Shown here one piece after another: positions 15,419 to 23,413 of a stretch of DNA of 37,031 bases. The notes beneath the pieces are model-generated. The model was not told the origin of the DNA. It made no database searches and saw only the letters and a program-made list of their open reading frames with translations. A program made the translations under genes and the position numbers. The stretch's first letter is position 1; every line of letters begins with the position of its first letter. Origin of the DNA: Phycisphaerales bacterium (lineage in GTDB: Bacteria; Planctomycetota; Phycisphaerae; Phycisphaerales; UBA1924); the NCBI GenBank assembly GCA_013360675.1, contig JABWBB010000031.1, positions 1 through 37,031 of the forward strand. The letters run 5' to 3'.

Positions 15419-17038
15419 TCACGCCGGCGGCGCTTCCGCCGCGTCCGCGCGCATGAAGAGCGCCTCGCCCTTGGCGATGCCCGCCCCCTCGCCCAGCGCG
15501 CACGCCCCGCCGAACCGGGCCGCCTCGTCCAGGGTCACGCCCGCGGCGGGCGCACAGTTCCACGCCTTCCACAGCGACGCCATCTTCTCGGGCATCGCGG
15601 GGGCCAGCAGCAGGCTCGCCACGCGCACCGCCTCGGCGCAGCACCAGAGGATCGCCCCCAGCTTCGCCCTGTTCCCCGGGTCTTCGTCGAGTTTCTTGGC
15701 CAGTTTAAAGGGCTGCGTGGCGTTGATGAACCCATCCACGCGCGTGATCAACGCCGTCCCTTGCTGCAGCGCGCCCGCGATGTCGTTCGCCCGCATGCGG
15801 GCGATGGCCTCGCGCACGTACCCCGCCGTGTCGGTTTTCCAGTCAAAGACCGTGTCGGTGGGCGAGACAAACGGCGGCTCGAACCGCGTCGTTCCCCCGT
15901 GCCCGGGTGCTTTCCCGTCGAAGTACTTTTCGATCATGTTCGACACGCGGCTGGCGCAGTTGCCAATCCCGTTGGCCAGGTCGGCGTTGTAGGTTTCGAC
16001 AAACTTCGCGTGGCTGAAATCCGCGTCGGTCGCCCCCAGCGGTCCCTGTGTCAGCAGATACCAGCGCAGCGCGTCGCGCCCGAACTTCGCCGCATAGGCC
16101 CGCAGCACCTCGATCGTCACGAAGTTGCCCAGGCTCTTGCTCATCTTCCGCCCGTCGCGCACCCAATAAGCATGGCTGTAGATGTGCCCGGGCAGTTCGC
16201 GCCCCAGCGCCGTTAGCAGGCAGGGCCAGATCACCGCGTGGAACCACAAGATGTCCTTGGCGATGAAGTGCGTGTGCGCGGGCCACAGGTCCTTGCGCTC
16301 GGGCGTGTCCACGACCGTCAGGTAGTTGAACAACGCATCGATCCACACGTAGATGCGGTGCGCCGGGTCGTCGGGCATGCGGATGCCCCACTGGGTCGCC
16401 GGGTCGTCGGTGATCGGGCGCGAGATCGGGATGTCCTGCAGCCCGTCGCGCAGACGCCCCATCACCTCGTTGCGGCGCGCCTCGGGCTGGATGAAGTCCG
16501 GGTGCTTGGCGATATGCTGTTCGAGCGCGGCCTGGTACTTGCTCAGGCGGAAGAAATAATTGCGTTCGGTGCGGCGCACCAGCGGCTTGCCAGTCACGGG
16601 CGACACGCCCCCCGCCTCCTTCGCCGCCGTCTCGGTCAGATACTCCTCTTGCGAGGGGTCCCACCAGCCGGCATACTCGCCCAGGTAGACGTCGTCGTTC
16701 TTCTGCAGCGTGCGGATGTACTCGAGCACCTTGGTCTTGTGCCGGTCCTCGGTGGTGCGGATGAAATCGTCGTAGGCGCACCCCATGAAGTCGAAGGCGG
16801 CCTTGAACTCCGCCGCGTTGCGGTCGGCCCAGGCCTGGGGCGTGACGTGGTGGTCCTTGGCCGAGGTGACGACCTTGTCGGCGTGCTCGTCGGTGCCTGT
16901 CAGCAGGAAAGACGCCCCGCCGATGGCCTTGTGCGCCCGCGACAGGCAATCGGCCACACAGGTGGTGTAGCAGTGCCCGATGTGCGGGCGGTCGTTGACG
17001 TAGTAGATCGGGGTCGTGACGTACACCGGCTTGGGCAT
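15419..17038 (-). CDS. metG: methionyl-tRNA synthetase
   Basis: Charges tRNA-Met; class I synthetase, 539 residues. HIGH motif is PHIGH at residues 18-22, KMSKS is at 298-302 (GRKMSKSLGN), and the methionine-pocket region reads YVWIDALFNYLTV. The connective peptide (around residues 120-165, GWWDPSQEEYL) has no CxxC zinc knuckle, so this is a zinc-free form. The anticodon-binding helical domain follows, but the C-terminal EMAP/dimerisation domain seen in E. coli-type enzymes is absent. ATG 17038 is 6 bases after TAACCT on the minus strand, with no Shine-Dalgarno. Its 3' end converges on the glycosyltransferase gene. Confidence 0.96.
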   Translation of the reverse strand: MPKPVYVTTPIYYVNDRPHIGHCYTTCVADCLSRAHKAIGGASFLLTGTDEHADKVVTSAKDHHVTPQAWADRNAAEFKAAFDFMGCAYDDFIRTTEDRHKTKVLEYIRTLQKNDDVYLGEYAGWWDPSQEEYLTETAAKEAGGVSPVTGKPLVRRTERNYFFRLSKYQAALEQHIAKHPDFIQPEARRNEVMGRLRDGLQDIPISRPITDDPATQWGIRMPDDPAHRIYVWIDALFNYLTVVDTPERKDLWPAHTHFIAKDILWFHAVIWPCLLTALGRELPGHIYSHAYWVRDGRKMSKSLGNFVTIEVLRAYAAKFGRDALRWYLLTQGPLGATDADFSHAKFVETYNADLANGIGNCASRVSNMIEKYFDGKAPGHGGTTRFEPPFVSPTDTVFDWKTDTAGYVREAIARMRANDIAGALQQGTALITRVDGFINATQPFKLAKKLDEDPGNRAKLGAILWCCAEAVRVASLLLAPAMPEKMASLWKAWNCAPAAGVTLDEAARFGGACALGEGAGIAKGEALFMRADAAEAPPA

Positions 17039-17044
17039 GGGGGC

Positions 17045-17050
17045 AGGTTA
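17045..17050 (-). promoter_or_regulatory. -10-like TAnnnT before metG
   Basis: TAACCT on the minus strand ends 6 bases before ATG 17038; the intervening bases are GCCCCC, so there is no Shine-Dalgarno. Confidence 0.5.
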
Positions 17051-17141
17051 GCGCACCACGCCCGCCCCCGTTCCGTACAGGCCCCAATCGCGGTCTTTAT
17101 CCGATCCGAACGAACCCGGCGGGGTTCTCTGACGATCTACC

Positions 17142-17147
17142 TATAGT
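17142..17147 (+). promoter_or_regulatory. -10-like TATAGT before secreted TPR-like gene
   Basis: TATAGT lies 51 bases before ATG 17199, which has a Shine-Dalgarno; a leadered transcript of about 45 bases is expected. Confidence 0.4.
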
Positions 17148-17198
17148 CCGACAGCCGCCGCAGGATCGGGGGCTGTACGGGCCTCGAAGGGAGTCGAC

Positions 17199-18908
17199 AT
17201 GGGCATCACGAAACTCACGGGCCTGGGGCTCGCCGCCGCATGGGCCGCCGGTCTCGCCGTCGCGTCGCTTGCGCAGGCCCAGGGCACGGTCTACGGCCCC
17301 AACCCCGCCAACGCCAGCCGCCTGCTCGAGGCGGATCTCTCGCCCACGCGCCAGGGCAACTACACCCGCTCCAGCCTCGCCGACGAGCTGCGCTTCCGCA
17401 ACACCATCGTCACCGGCAACTCGCCCGGCGGCACCGCGTTCCGCGGCGACGCGGGCTATTCGGGCGCACGCGACTTCCGCGCCGGCCTGGGCTCCGATTC
17501 CACCTTCAACTTCAGGCGTGATTCATTCTCCAGCGGGCTGGGCGGCGTGGGGCTCCGCGGCACCGACGCACTCCAATATCAGTTCGCCTACACCACCGGC
17601 AACCTCGGCCTGACCAACCGGCGCGGCGAATCGACCAACTCGCTCGCCGCCATCCGCCAGGAACTCCTCCAGAACAACGATTCGGCCGATCTCAATCGGC
17701 GCGGCGGGTGGACCCAGTCCGCCCCCGACTTTGGCACGCTTCGCTCCACCGGCTCCTATACCTCGACGCGCTCGCTCAACCCCGCCATCGTCGCCGCCCG
17801 ACAGACCCCGCTGGGCACCGAAGAGATCGTCGCCTCGCCCTTGCTGGGCCTGCGCACGCAGATGTCCGGCCAGGCCTGGTTCCAGAAGCAAGAGGCCGAG
17901 CGCAAGAAGCAGAACCCCGGTGCGGCGCAGTCCATGCAGCTCGCCACCCCCGCGACCAGCACTGCCTACGACACGCTGCGACTGCGCCTGGACCAGTACG
18001 CCGGCCCCGAGAGCCGCCGCCCCGACGTGACGCCCACGCCCGAATCCGTCACCCCCACGCCCACCCCCACAACGCCGACTCCGGGCACGCCCGATGCCAC
18101 GACGCCCAAGCCCGCCACGGAAACGACGCCCGCATCGGCGTGGGAACGGCGCATGGACGACTTGCGCGAGGCGCTGGACCGTCGCCTGGGCCTCACGCCG
18201 CGTGAATCATCGCGAACGGCGCGGGGCGACGCCGACAAGCCCGATACCCGCGTGACCCGCGCCTGGCTCGACGACGAGACGGTGGCGATCCTGCGGCAGG
18301 GGGCGGGCGAGGTCTCGGTCTATATCGAGGGCCAGCCGCGCGATTTCTACGCCGAGCACATGCTCGCGGGCCAGACCTACATGGGCTCGGAGCGTTACTT
18401 CGACGCTGAGGAGCGGTTCGCCCGGGCGCTGTCGTTCAAGCCGGGCGACCCGACGGCGATGGCCGCCCGCGTCAACGCCGAACTGGGCGCGGGGATGCTC
18501 ATCTCCGCCTCGCTCAACCTGCGTGAACTCTTCGAGCGTCACCCCGAGGTGATCCTGCTGCGCTACACGGGCGCGACGATCCCCTCGATGACGCGTCAGG
18601 ATCAACTCGTCACCATTCTGCGCCACAATGTCGCCGGCGCGCAGCGCCAGATCGCCACGGCCACGCGTGAATCCGCATTGCTCCTGGCCTACTTGGGCTG
18701 GCAGCGAGGCGACATCGCCATGGCCCGCGAAGGCCTCGATTTCATCCGCCTCGACATCACCCGCCGCGCCGAGCCCGAGGACAATCTCATCAGCCTGCTC
18801 GCGACCCTCTGGCTGACCCCCGCGCCGGCCGTCGTGCCCGGCACGCCTTCAATCCCAGAGCCCACCCCCGAGCCGACCCCCGAGCCGACCCCCGAGCCGA
18901 CCAAGTAG
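17199..18908 (+). CDS. secreted TPR-like protein with Pro/Thr-rich linker and PEPT tail
   Basis: A 569-residue exported protein. A signal peptide is clear (residues 1-28, LTGLGLAAAWAAGLAVASLAQAQ with AQA cleavage). The N-terminal third is rich in Gly/Ser/Asn/Arg. A Pro/Thr linker (about residues 275-315) leads to a charged helix and a helical repeat region at about 370-480 (MLAGQTYMGSERYFDAEERF and following), which looks TPR-like. The protein ends in four PEPT repeats encoded by 12-base units. AAGGGAG lies 5 bases before ATG 17199. I cannot assign a function; tetratricopeptide repeats suggest protein contacts in the envelope. Confidence 0.82.
   Translation: MGITKLTGLGLAAAWAAGLAVASLAQAQGTVYGPNPANASRLLEADLSPTRQGNYTRSSLADELRFRNTIVTGNSPGGTAFRGDAGYSGARDFRAGLGSDSTFNFRRDSFSSGLGGVGLRGTDALQYQFAYTTGNLGLTNRRGESTNSLAAIRQELLQNNDSADLNRRGGWTQSAPDFGTLRSTGSYTSTRSLNPAIVAARQTPLGTEEIVASPLLGLRTQMSGQAWFQKQEAERKKQNPGAAQSMQLATPATSTAYDTLRLRLDQYAGPESRRPDVTPTPESVTPTPTPTTPTPGTPDATTPKPATETTPASAWERRMDDLREALDRRLGLTPRESSRTARGDADKPDTRVTRAWLDDETVAILRQGAGEVSVYIEGQPRDFYAEHMLAGQTYMGSERYFDAEERFARALSFKPGDPTAMAARVNAELGAGMLISASLNLRELFERHPEVILLRYTGATIPSMTRQDQLVTILRHNVAGAQRQIATATRESALLLAYLGWQRGDIAMAREGLDFIRLDITRRAEPEDNLISLLATLWLTPAPAVVPGTPSIPEPTPEPTPEPTPEPTK
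18855..18902 (+). repeat. 12-bp tandem repeat encoding PEPT
   Basis: Four consecutive 12-base units encode Pro-Glu-Pro-Thr at the extreme C-terminus of the secreted TPR-like protein. The last three units are identical (CCCGAGCCGACC) and the first differs at two positions. Being in frame, copy-number change would lengthen or shorten the tail by 4 residues without a frameshift. Confidence 0.9.
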
Positions 18909-18926
18909 AGGAGCCCACCCGAGCGG

Positions 18927-20633
18927 ATGAGCATCGCCCACGACCCAACCCCACCGGCGAGCCTGCCCCCGCCCGCCCACGCCCATTCCATCGAGCAGTT
19001 CTTCACCGATGGGTCCCTCGCGGCCCTGTGCGATGAGCTCTCGCGGCTGTCGGGCGTGGGTGTCGACCTGCGCGACTCTTCCGGTCGCAAGGTCATCCCG
19101 CGCCCCCCGGGCGATACCGCTCCACCCGCCTGGCGCATCCTCGACCTGGCTCCCGCGCCCCCCGGCGCCACCGTAATCCCCATGCTGCTCGGCGAGCAGG
19201 CGATCGGCTCGCTCGTGCTCCACGCGGGCACGCCCGTGCTGGGCGCCCACGCCCGGGCGAGGCTCGAGCGGCTGGTGGCGCTGCTGGCCTCGACCGCCGC
19301 CGAACTCTGCCGCGATGAACTCGACCTCGCCCATCGTCGCAAAGAGATCGATGCGCTGGGGCGGATGAGTTCGCTGCTGGTGCGTGCCGCCGGCCCCGAG
19401 CGCGTGCTCGACGTCGCCCTCGAATCGGTGCTCGACGCGCTCGACCTGCACGCGGGGTCGATCATGCTGCTGCGCGAAGAGGCCGACGCCGTCCGCGGCG
19501 AGAGCGAGGACGACCTCGTGCGCAAGGCCTCGCGCAACCTCTCGCAGGATTGGCTCGACTGCCCGTACCCGCTCTCCAAGGACCGCCTCTTCGACCGCCA
19601 GGCCCTCGCGGGCGAGATCGTCGTCGCCGAAGACCTGGCCCGCGACGAGCGCGTGCTGATCCCCGACCGGGTCGCGGCCGAGGGGCTGGTGGCGGCGATC
19701 CACGTGGGGCTGGTCTTCAAGAGCCGTCCGCTGGGCATCATGCGCCTGTATTCGCGCACGCCGCGCGTCTTCACCGAGAGCGACAAGCGCGTGCTGGCCA
19801 GCGTGGCCGAGCAGGCCGCCGTCGCCATCGAGCAATCCCGCCTGCTCCGCTTTGAGCGTGAAGAGCAGCGGGTGCAGCGTCAGCTGCAACTCGCCGCCGA
19901 CGTGCAGCGCCGGATGCTCCCGCGGGCGCTCCCCTCGCTGCGCGGGTTCGACCTGGCCGCCCGCTATATCCCCAGCTTCGAGCTGGGGGGCGATTACTAC
20001 GACTTCATCGACCTAGGCGGGCATCTGGGCATCGTGGTGGGCGACGTGGTGGGCAAGGGCATCGCCGCCGCCCTGCTCATGTCCGCGCTGCGGGCCAGCC
20101 TCCGCGCCCACGTGCAGGAACTCTACGATATCGACGAGATCGTCTCGCGCGTCAACCAGGCCCTCTACCGCGACACCCGCGAGGAAGAGTTCGCCAGCCT
20201 GTGGTACGGCGTGATCGACCCCGCCCGCCTGCGCCTCACCTATTGCTCCGCCGGGCACGAGCCCACGCTGGTCATCCGCGTGCCCAAGAATCGCGCCCCG
20301 ACCAATGCTGATATCGACGAGCTGACTGTCGGCGGCATGGTGGTGGGGATCGAGCCCACCCAGCGCTACCAGCGAGCGGTCTTCGACCTCAAGCCCCGCG
20401 ACGTGCTTATCGCCTACACCGACGGGCTGCCTGATACCCGCAACTTCCAGGGGGAGCGCTTCGGCAAGAAGCGGCTGCGGGCCGCCGTCCTTCATATCCT
20501 CGCCGCCGAGCCCGACGCCTCGGCCGCCCGCATCGTCGAGCAGATCCTGTGGCACCTGCGCCAGTTCGCCGGGCTGACCCCGCGCCCCGACGACACGACC
20601 ATCCTGGCGGTCCGCGTTCTGGAAAACCCCTAG
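18927..20633 (+). CDS. GAF-domain SpoIIE/PP2C-type serine phosphatase (RsbU-like)
   Basis: A 568-residue cytoplasmic signalling phosphatase. Residues about 15-120 resemble a small-ligand sensor (FFTDGSLAALCDELSRLSGV, PocR-like in style). Residues about 130-310 are a GAF domain (AAGPERVLDVALESVLDAL to VASVAEQAAVAIEQSRLL). A short coiled linker with LQLAADVQRRMLP leads to the PP2C domain, where metal-binding aspartates appear in ELGGDYYDF, VVGDVVGKG and PDDTTILAV. Such enzymes dephosphorylate anti-sigma-antagonist proteins in partner-switching cascades. No anti-sigma partner is encoded in the window. GAGGAG lies about 15 bases upstream of the start, 18 bases after the preceding stop. Confidence 0.92.
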   Translation: MSIAHDPTPPASLPPPAHAHSIEQFFTDGSLAALCDELSRLSGVGVDLRDSSGRKVIPRPPGDTAPPAWRILDLAPAPPGATVIPMLLGEQAIGSLVLHAGTPVLGAHARARLERLVALLASTAAELCRDELDLAHRRKEIDALGRMSSLLVRAAGPERVLDVALESVLDALDLHAGSIMLLREEADAVRGESEDDLVRKASRNLSQDWLDCPYPLSKDRLFDRQALAGEIVVAEDLARDERVLIPDRVAAEGLVAAIHVGLVFKSRPLGIMRLYSRTPRVFTESDKRVLASVAEQAAVAIEQSRLLRFEREEQRVQRQLQLAADVQRRMLPRALPSLRGFDLAARYIPSFELGGDYYDFIDLGGHLGIVVGDVVGKGIAAALLMSALRASLRAHVQELYDIDEIVSRVNQALYRDTREEEFASLWYGVIDPARLRLTYCSAGHEPTLVIRVPKNRAPTNADIDELTVGGMVVGIEPTQRYQRAVFDLKPRDVLIAYTDGLPDTRNFQGERFGKKRLRAAVLHILAAEPDASAARIVEQILWHLRQFAGLTPRPDDTTILAVRVLENP

Positions 20634-20660
20634 CGCTGCCCGCGCCCGGTCTACGCCGGA

Positions 20661-20666
20661 TACAGT
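20661..20666 (+). promoter_or_regulatory. -10-like TAnnnT before nuoH
   Basis: TACAGT ends 9 bases before ATG 20676, suggesting nuoH has its own promoter apart from the phosphatase gene. Confidence 0.4.
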
Positions 20667-20675
20667 GGAAGCCTT

Positions 20676-22013
20676 ATGGAAGCCCCGTCTTGGCTCACGG
20701 CCCAGTTCCTCGTCAACGCGGTGACGATCGTCGCCGTCGTCCACATCATGCTCATCTCGCTGGCCTACTGCGTCTATGCCGAACGCAAGGTCTGCTCCTA
20801 CATCCAGGACCGCATCGGCCCCAACCGCACCGGCTTTGACTTTGGTCTGCCCATCCTCAAGCCTCTGCGCGGCATGCTGGGTCTGGGTCAGTCCCTCGCC
20901 GACGGGCTCAAGTTCATCCTCAAGGAAGACTATACCCCCAACCGCGTCGACAAAGTTCTCTTCACCCTCGCCCCGGGCCTGGTCATCGTTCCCGCCCTTA
21001 TGGGCTTCATCGTCATCCCCTGGGGCGGCTGGGTCGATATCCCCACCTTCTCCATCCTGGGCATGCAGATCCAGGGCGGGATCGTCCACGTCACCGGCGC
21101 CAACGTCAACATCGGCATCGTCTACCTCCTGAGCATCGCCTCCCTCGGGGTCTACGGCGTGACGCTCGGCGGCTTCGCCAGCAACAACAAGTTCTCCTTC
21201 CTCGGCGGCATCCGCGCCACCGCCCAGATGATCTCCTACGAGATCCCCCTGGGCCTCATGATCCTCTGCGTCCTGCTCACCGTGGGCACCATCGTCCCCG
21301 ACCAGATCGTGCGCCACCAGATCGAGCACGGCTGGCTCATCTTCCACCAGCCTCTCACGGCCCTGGTCTTCTTCATCACCATCCTCGCCGAGGCCAACCG
21401 CGCGCCCTTCGATAACGCCGAGGCCGAGCAGGAACTCGTCGCCGGCTACCACACCGAATACAGCGCGATGCGCATGGCCCTCTTCCTGCTCGCCGAGTAC
21501 GGGCACCTGATGACCAGCGCCGCCTTCTTCGCCCTGCTCTTCCTGGGCGGGTATCAGCTTCTGCCCTTCATGCACGATCCGCTGACCTCGCCCGCCGCCG
21601 TTTCGGTCGGCGCGGTCCTGGTCAAGCTCGCCGTCTTCTTCGGCAAGGTCTTCGGCCTGATCGGGGTGGCGATGTTCGTCCGGTGGACGATCCCGCGCCT
21701 GCGCTTCGACCAGATCATGCACGGCGCGTGGCAGATGGTCATCCCGCTCTCGCTGGTGCTGGTCGTCAGCGTCAGCGTGCTGGTCTACTTCGGCGCCACG
21801 GGCCTGCTCCCCATGCTCGGAGTAAACCTGAGCATCGCCCTGCTCTTCACGATGCTGCTGCCCCTCATGCCGCGGCGCGAGGTCAACAAGCGACTGCCGC
21901 TCTACGGCTCTCGCTTCAGCCCCATGCCCGGCGAGCGCGTCTCGACCGCGCCCACCCTCGCGCTGGCGATCGAAGACCGCCCCGTCGAAGGCTCACACGC
22001 CACGATGACCTGA
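20676..22013 (+). CDS. nuoH: NADH-quinone oxidoreductase subunit H
   Basis: Membrane subunit of respiratory complex I that forms much of the quinone channel; 445 residues with about eight or nine hydrophobic helices. Signature blocks are YAERKVCSYIQDRIGPNRTG, LGQSLADGLKFILKEDYTP and EANRAPFDNAEAEQELVAGY, all diagnostic. The protein is longer than the usual about 330 residues, with an extended C-terminus containing extra helices and a polar tail (about 390-445). No other nuo gene flanks it, unlike the usual nuoA-N cluster. ATG 20676 is 9 bases after TACAGT and has only a weak GGAAG before it. It is convergent with the next gene. Confidence 0.96.
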   Translation: MEAPSWLTAQFLVNAVTIVAVVHIMLISLAYCVYAERKVCSYIQDRIGPNRTGFDFGLPILKPLRGMLGLGQSLADGLKFILKEDYTPNRVDKVLFTLAPGLVIVPALMGFIVIPWGGWVDIPTFSILGMQIQGGIVHVTGANVNIGIVYLLSIASLGVYGVTLGGFASNNKFSFLGGIRATAQMISYEIPLGLMILCVLLTVGTIVPDQIVRHQIEHGWLIFHQPLTALVFFITILAEANRAPFDNAEAEQELVAGYHTEYSAMRMALFLLAEYGHLMTSAAFFALLFLGGYQLLPFMHDPLTSPAAVSVGAVLVKLAVFFGKVFGLIGVAMFVRWTIPRLRFDQIMHGAWQMVIPLSLVLVVSVSVLVYFGATGLLPMLGVNLSIALLFTMLLPLMPRREVNKRLPLYGSRFSPMPGERVSTAPTLALAIEDRPVEGSHATMT

Positions 22014-22022
22014 TGCCTCGCC

Positions 22023-22119
22023 GGGTGCCACCACCCGCCACGTCTTCGGGGCGCGTGGTGGCTTTCCTGGCACAACGCACGACTCGTGGGCGGAAGACCG
22101 CCCGCGAATCGTGGCACCC
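22023..22119. repeat. intergenic inverted-repeat element related to the 36-kb hairpin family
   Basis: Between convergent nuoH and the next gene, GGGTGCCAC (22023-22031) and GTGGCACCC (22111-22119) are perfect 9-bp complements enclosing two smaller hairpins. One has arms 22081-22093 and 22098-22110 around AAGA (11 of 13 pairs Watson-Crick); the other pairs GCCACCAC-type arms near 22028-22062. On the minus strand the left arm reads GGCGGGTGGTGGCACCC, close to the GGCGGGTGGCACCGA unit repeated at 36 kb. It could act as a REP-like element and as a two-way transcription stop; there is no T-run, so rho-independent termination is not supported. Confidence 0.6.
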
Positions 22120-22142
22120 AGACGGGCCAGCGAAAGAGGTTC

Positions 22143-23204
22143 TTACTGCAGCGGCGCCAGGTCCGACGGGGGCACCACCTGCACCAGCGTCGGCAGCAAC
22201 GCCGCTCGTCCCTTGTACATCATTGCCCGCCCGCTCACGCGAAAAACCAACTCGTCCCCGCGGGCCGCGGCCATCCGCTCGATCTCCTCGAGCGCCTTGC
22301 ACGGCAGCAGCATCATCATGCCCGGCCCGGGGCTGTCGGGATCGTTGTCGAGCGCAAACGCCAAACGCCCGGCCTCCTGCGCCATGCGTACCAGCCGTCC
22401 GCGACGATTCACGATCAGCGTCCCCTCGGCCAACGGCGCGCGTGCACCCGCCGGCGCGGGCTGCTCGGGCATCAGCGGCACCGACTGCAGCGCCCGCGGC
22501 GTGCTCCGCGTCGTTTCCAGATCACGCAGCAGCGTCGCCACACGCTCGTCACCCTCGGCCATCCGCTCGCGGGCCTCAGCTTCCACCTGTTCGGGGCTGG
22601 CCTGCGTACGCCCGGGGGTGTTCCCCGCGTTCTCAATCGAGAACGCGGTCACCAGCAGGTGCGACCGCCCCCGATACGTGAACACCTGCCCCGTCAGGTT
22701 GATCGTCGTGCTCGCGTCCAGCCCCATCGTCGCCGACTCGAGCTGCTCCACGCGCTGGGTGGTGTGCAGCACCATCGGCGCGATCGATCCGGGCCCGCGA
22801 TCCGCCGGCACGAAGATCATCTCCCCCGTCGCCGCACGGATCAGGCTCCCGGGCGATGTCGCGATGAACGTCCCCTCGGGCAGCGCACGACGCCCGGGCA
22901 GGCGATAGTCCAGCAGGCTCAACCCCGGGATCGACGGCACATCCCGCAGCCCCTGCCCGGGGCCCGCGGGCGACACGGGCGCAACCGGCGCAACGGGCCG
23001 GGGCGTGTTCTCGCGAGGCTTCTCGTCCAGCCGCGGATCGTTCAGCGGCGCGTCCGTCGATGGGTCCGCCGCGGGCTTGGTGGCTTCGGGTGGCGTCGTC
23101 GGCGGCACGGGCTCGGGGGTTCCCTGCGCCCACGCACCCCCGGCGCTCGCGGCGATCAACAACCCCGCGGCCAGACCGATCCCAAGCCTCTGGTGTGCGC
23201 CCAC
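22143..23204 (-). CDS. secreted protein with Pro-rich linker and internal duplication
   Basis: A 353-residue exported protein of unknown function. The signal peptide is residues 1-27 (GLAAGLLIAASAGGAWAQ). A disordered Pro/Thr/Ala linker spans about 28-95. Two similar units follow, residues 107-188 and 257-342: both start L(P/A)EGT(F/L)I, continue with (S/R)L(I/V)R, an acidic-Pro-Gly loop and a paired VEQLES / LEEIER helix, and end near Y(R/K)GR then LL.T. A Glu-rich helical stretch (about 205-232) joins them. Start is GTG 23204 with GAGGAGGT 5 bases before it. The minus-strand TAGGAT at 23247-23252 is a likely -10. Confidence 0.8.
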   Translation of the reverse strand: MGAHQRLGIGLAAGLLIAASAGGAWAQGTPEPVPPTTPPEATKPAADPSTDAPLNDPRLDEKPRENTPRPVAPVAPVSPAGPGQGLRDVPSIPGLSLLDYRLPGRRALPEGTFIATSPGSLIRAATGEMIFVPADRGPGSIAPMVLHTTQRVEQLESATMGLDASTTINLTGQVFTYRGRSHLLVTAFSIENAGNTPGRTQASPEQVEAEARERMAEGDERVATLLRDLETTRSTPRALQSVPLMPEQPAPAGARAPLAEGTLIVNRRGRLVRMAQEAGRLAFALDNDPDSPGPGMMMLLPCKALEEIERMAAARGDELVFRVSGRAMMYKGRAALLPTLVQVVPPSDLAPLQ

Positions 23205-23246
23205 GACGACCTCCTCGACCCGCGTTGATCCCTGCGGGCCCGAGTC

Positions 23247-23252
23247 ATCCTA
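23247..23252 (-). promoter_or_regulatory. -10-like TAnnnT before secreted duplicated-domain gene
   Basis: TAGGAT on the minus strand lies 42 bases before GTG 23204, which has a strong Shine-Dalgarno (GAGGAGGT). Confidence 0.4.
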
Positions 23253-23303
23253 TCGGGTCAACACCACCCGCGACCCGCAGGGGCCAATCGCCCCCGGGCG
23301 GCA

Positions 23304-23309
23304 TATCGT
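23304..23309 (+). promoter_or_regulatory. -10-like TAnnnT before tRNA-Cys
   Basis: TATCGT ends 11 bases before the tRNA 5' end, implying a 5' leader of only a few bases. It shows that the same hexamer is used for a non-coding gene. Confidence 0.45.
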
Positions 23310-23320
23310 TGTCCCATCAC

Positions 23321-23394
23321 GGTCGGGTGCCAGAGTGGTCCAATGGGGCGGATTGCAAATCCGTTTATCGTGGGTTCGAATCCCACCCCGACCT
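23321..23394 (+). tRNA. tRNA-Cys (GCA)
   Basis: A complete cloverleaf of 74 bases. Acceptor arms are GGTCGGG (23321-23327) and CCCGACC (23387-23393), the anticodon loop is TTGCAAA with anticodon GCA, and the T-arm is GTGGG-TTCGAAT-CCCAC (23370-23386). The discriminator base is T (23394), the identity base expected for tRNA-Cys. CCA is not encoded. A TATCGT hexamer 11 bases upstream is a fitting -10 element. Confidence 0.97.
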
Positions 23395-23413
23395 TTGTCG
23401 CGGCGTGCGCCGA

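Noticed and set aside
15423..15443. GGCGG/CCGCC hairpin at the end of metG as a terminator
   Set aside because: It lies within the metG coding region, the stem is short and there is no T-run.
20013..21722. 569-residue minus-strand ORF antisense to the phosphatase and nuoH
   Set aside because: Asp/Glu/Gly-rich without hydrophobic core pattern; the plus-strand genes are certain.
23321..23394. Integration site at tRNA-Cys
   Set aside because: No integrase and no direct repeat of the tRNA 3' end was seen in the flanking genes.
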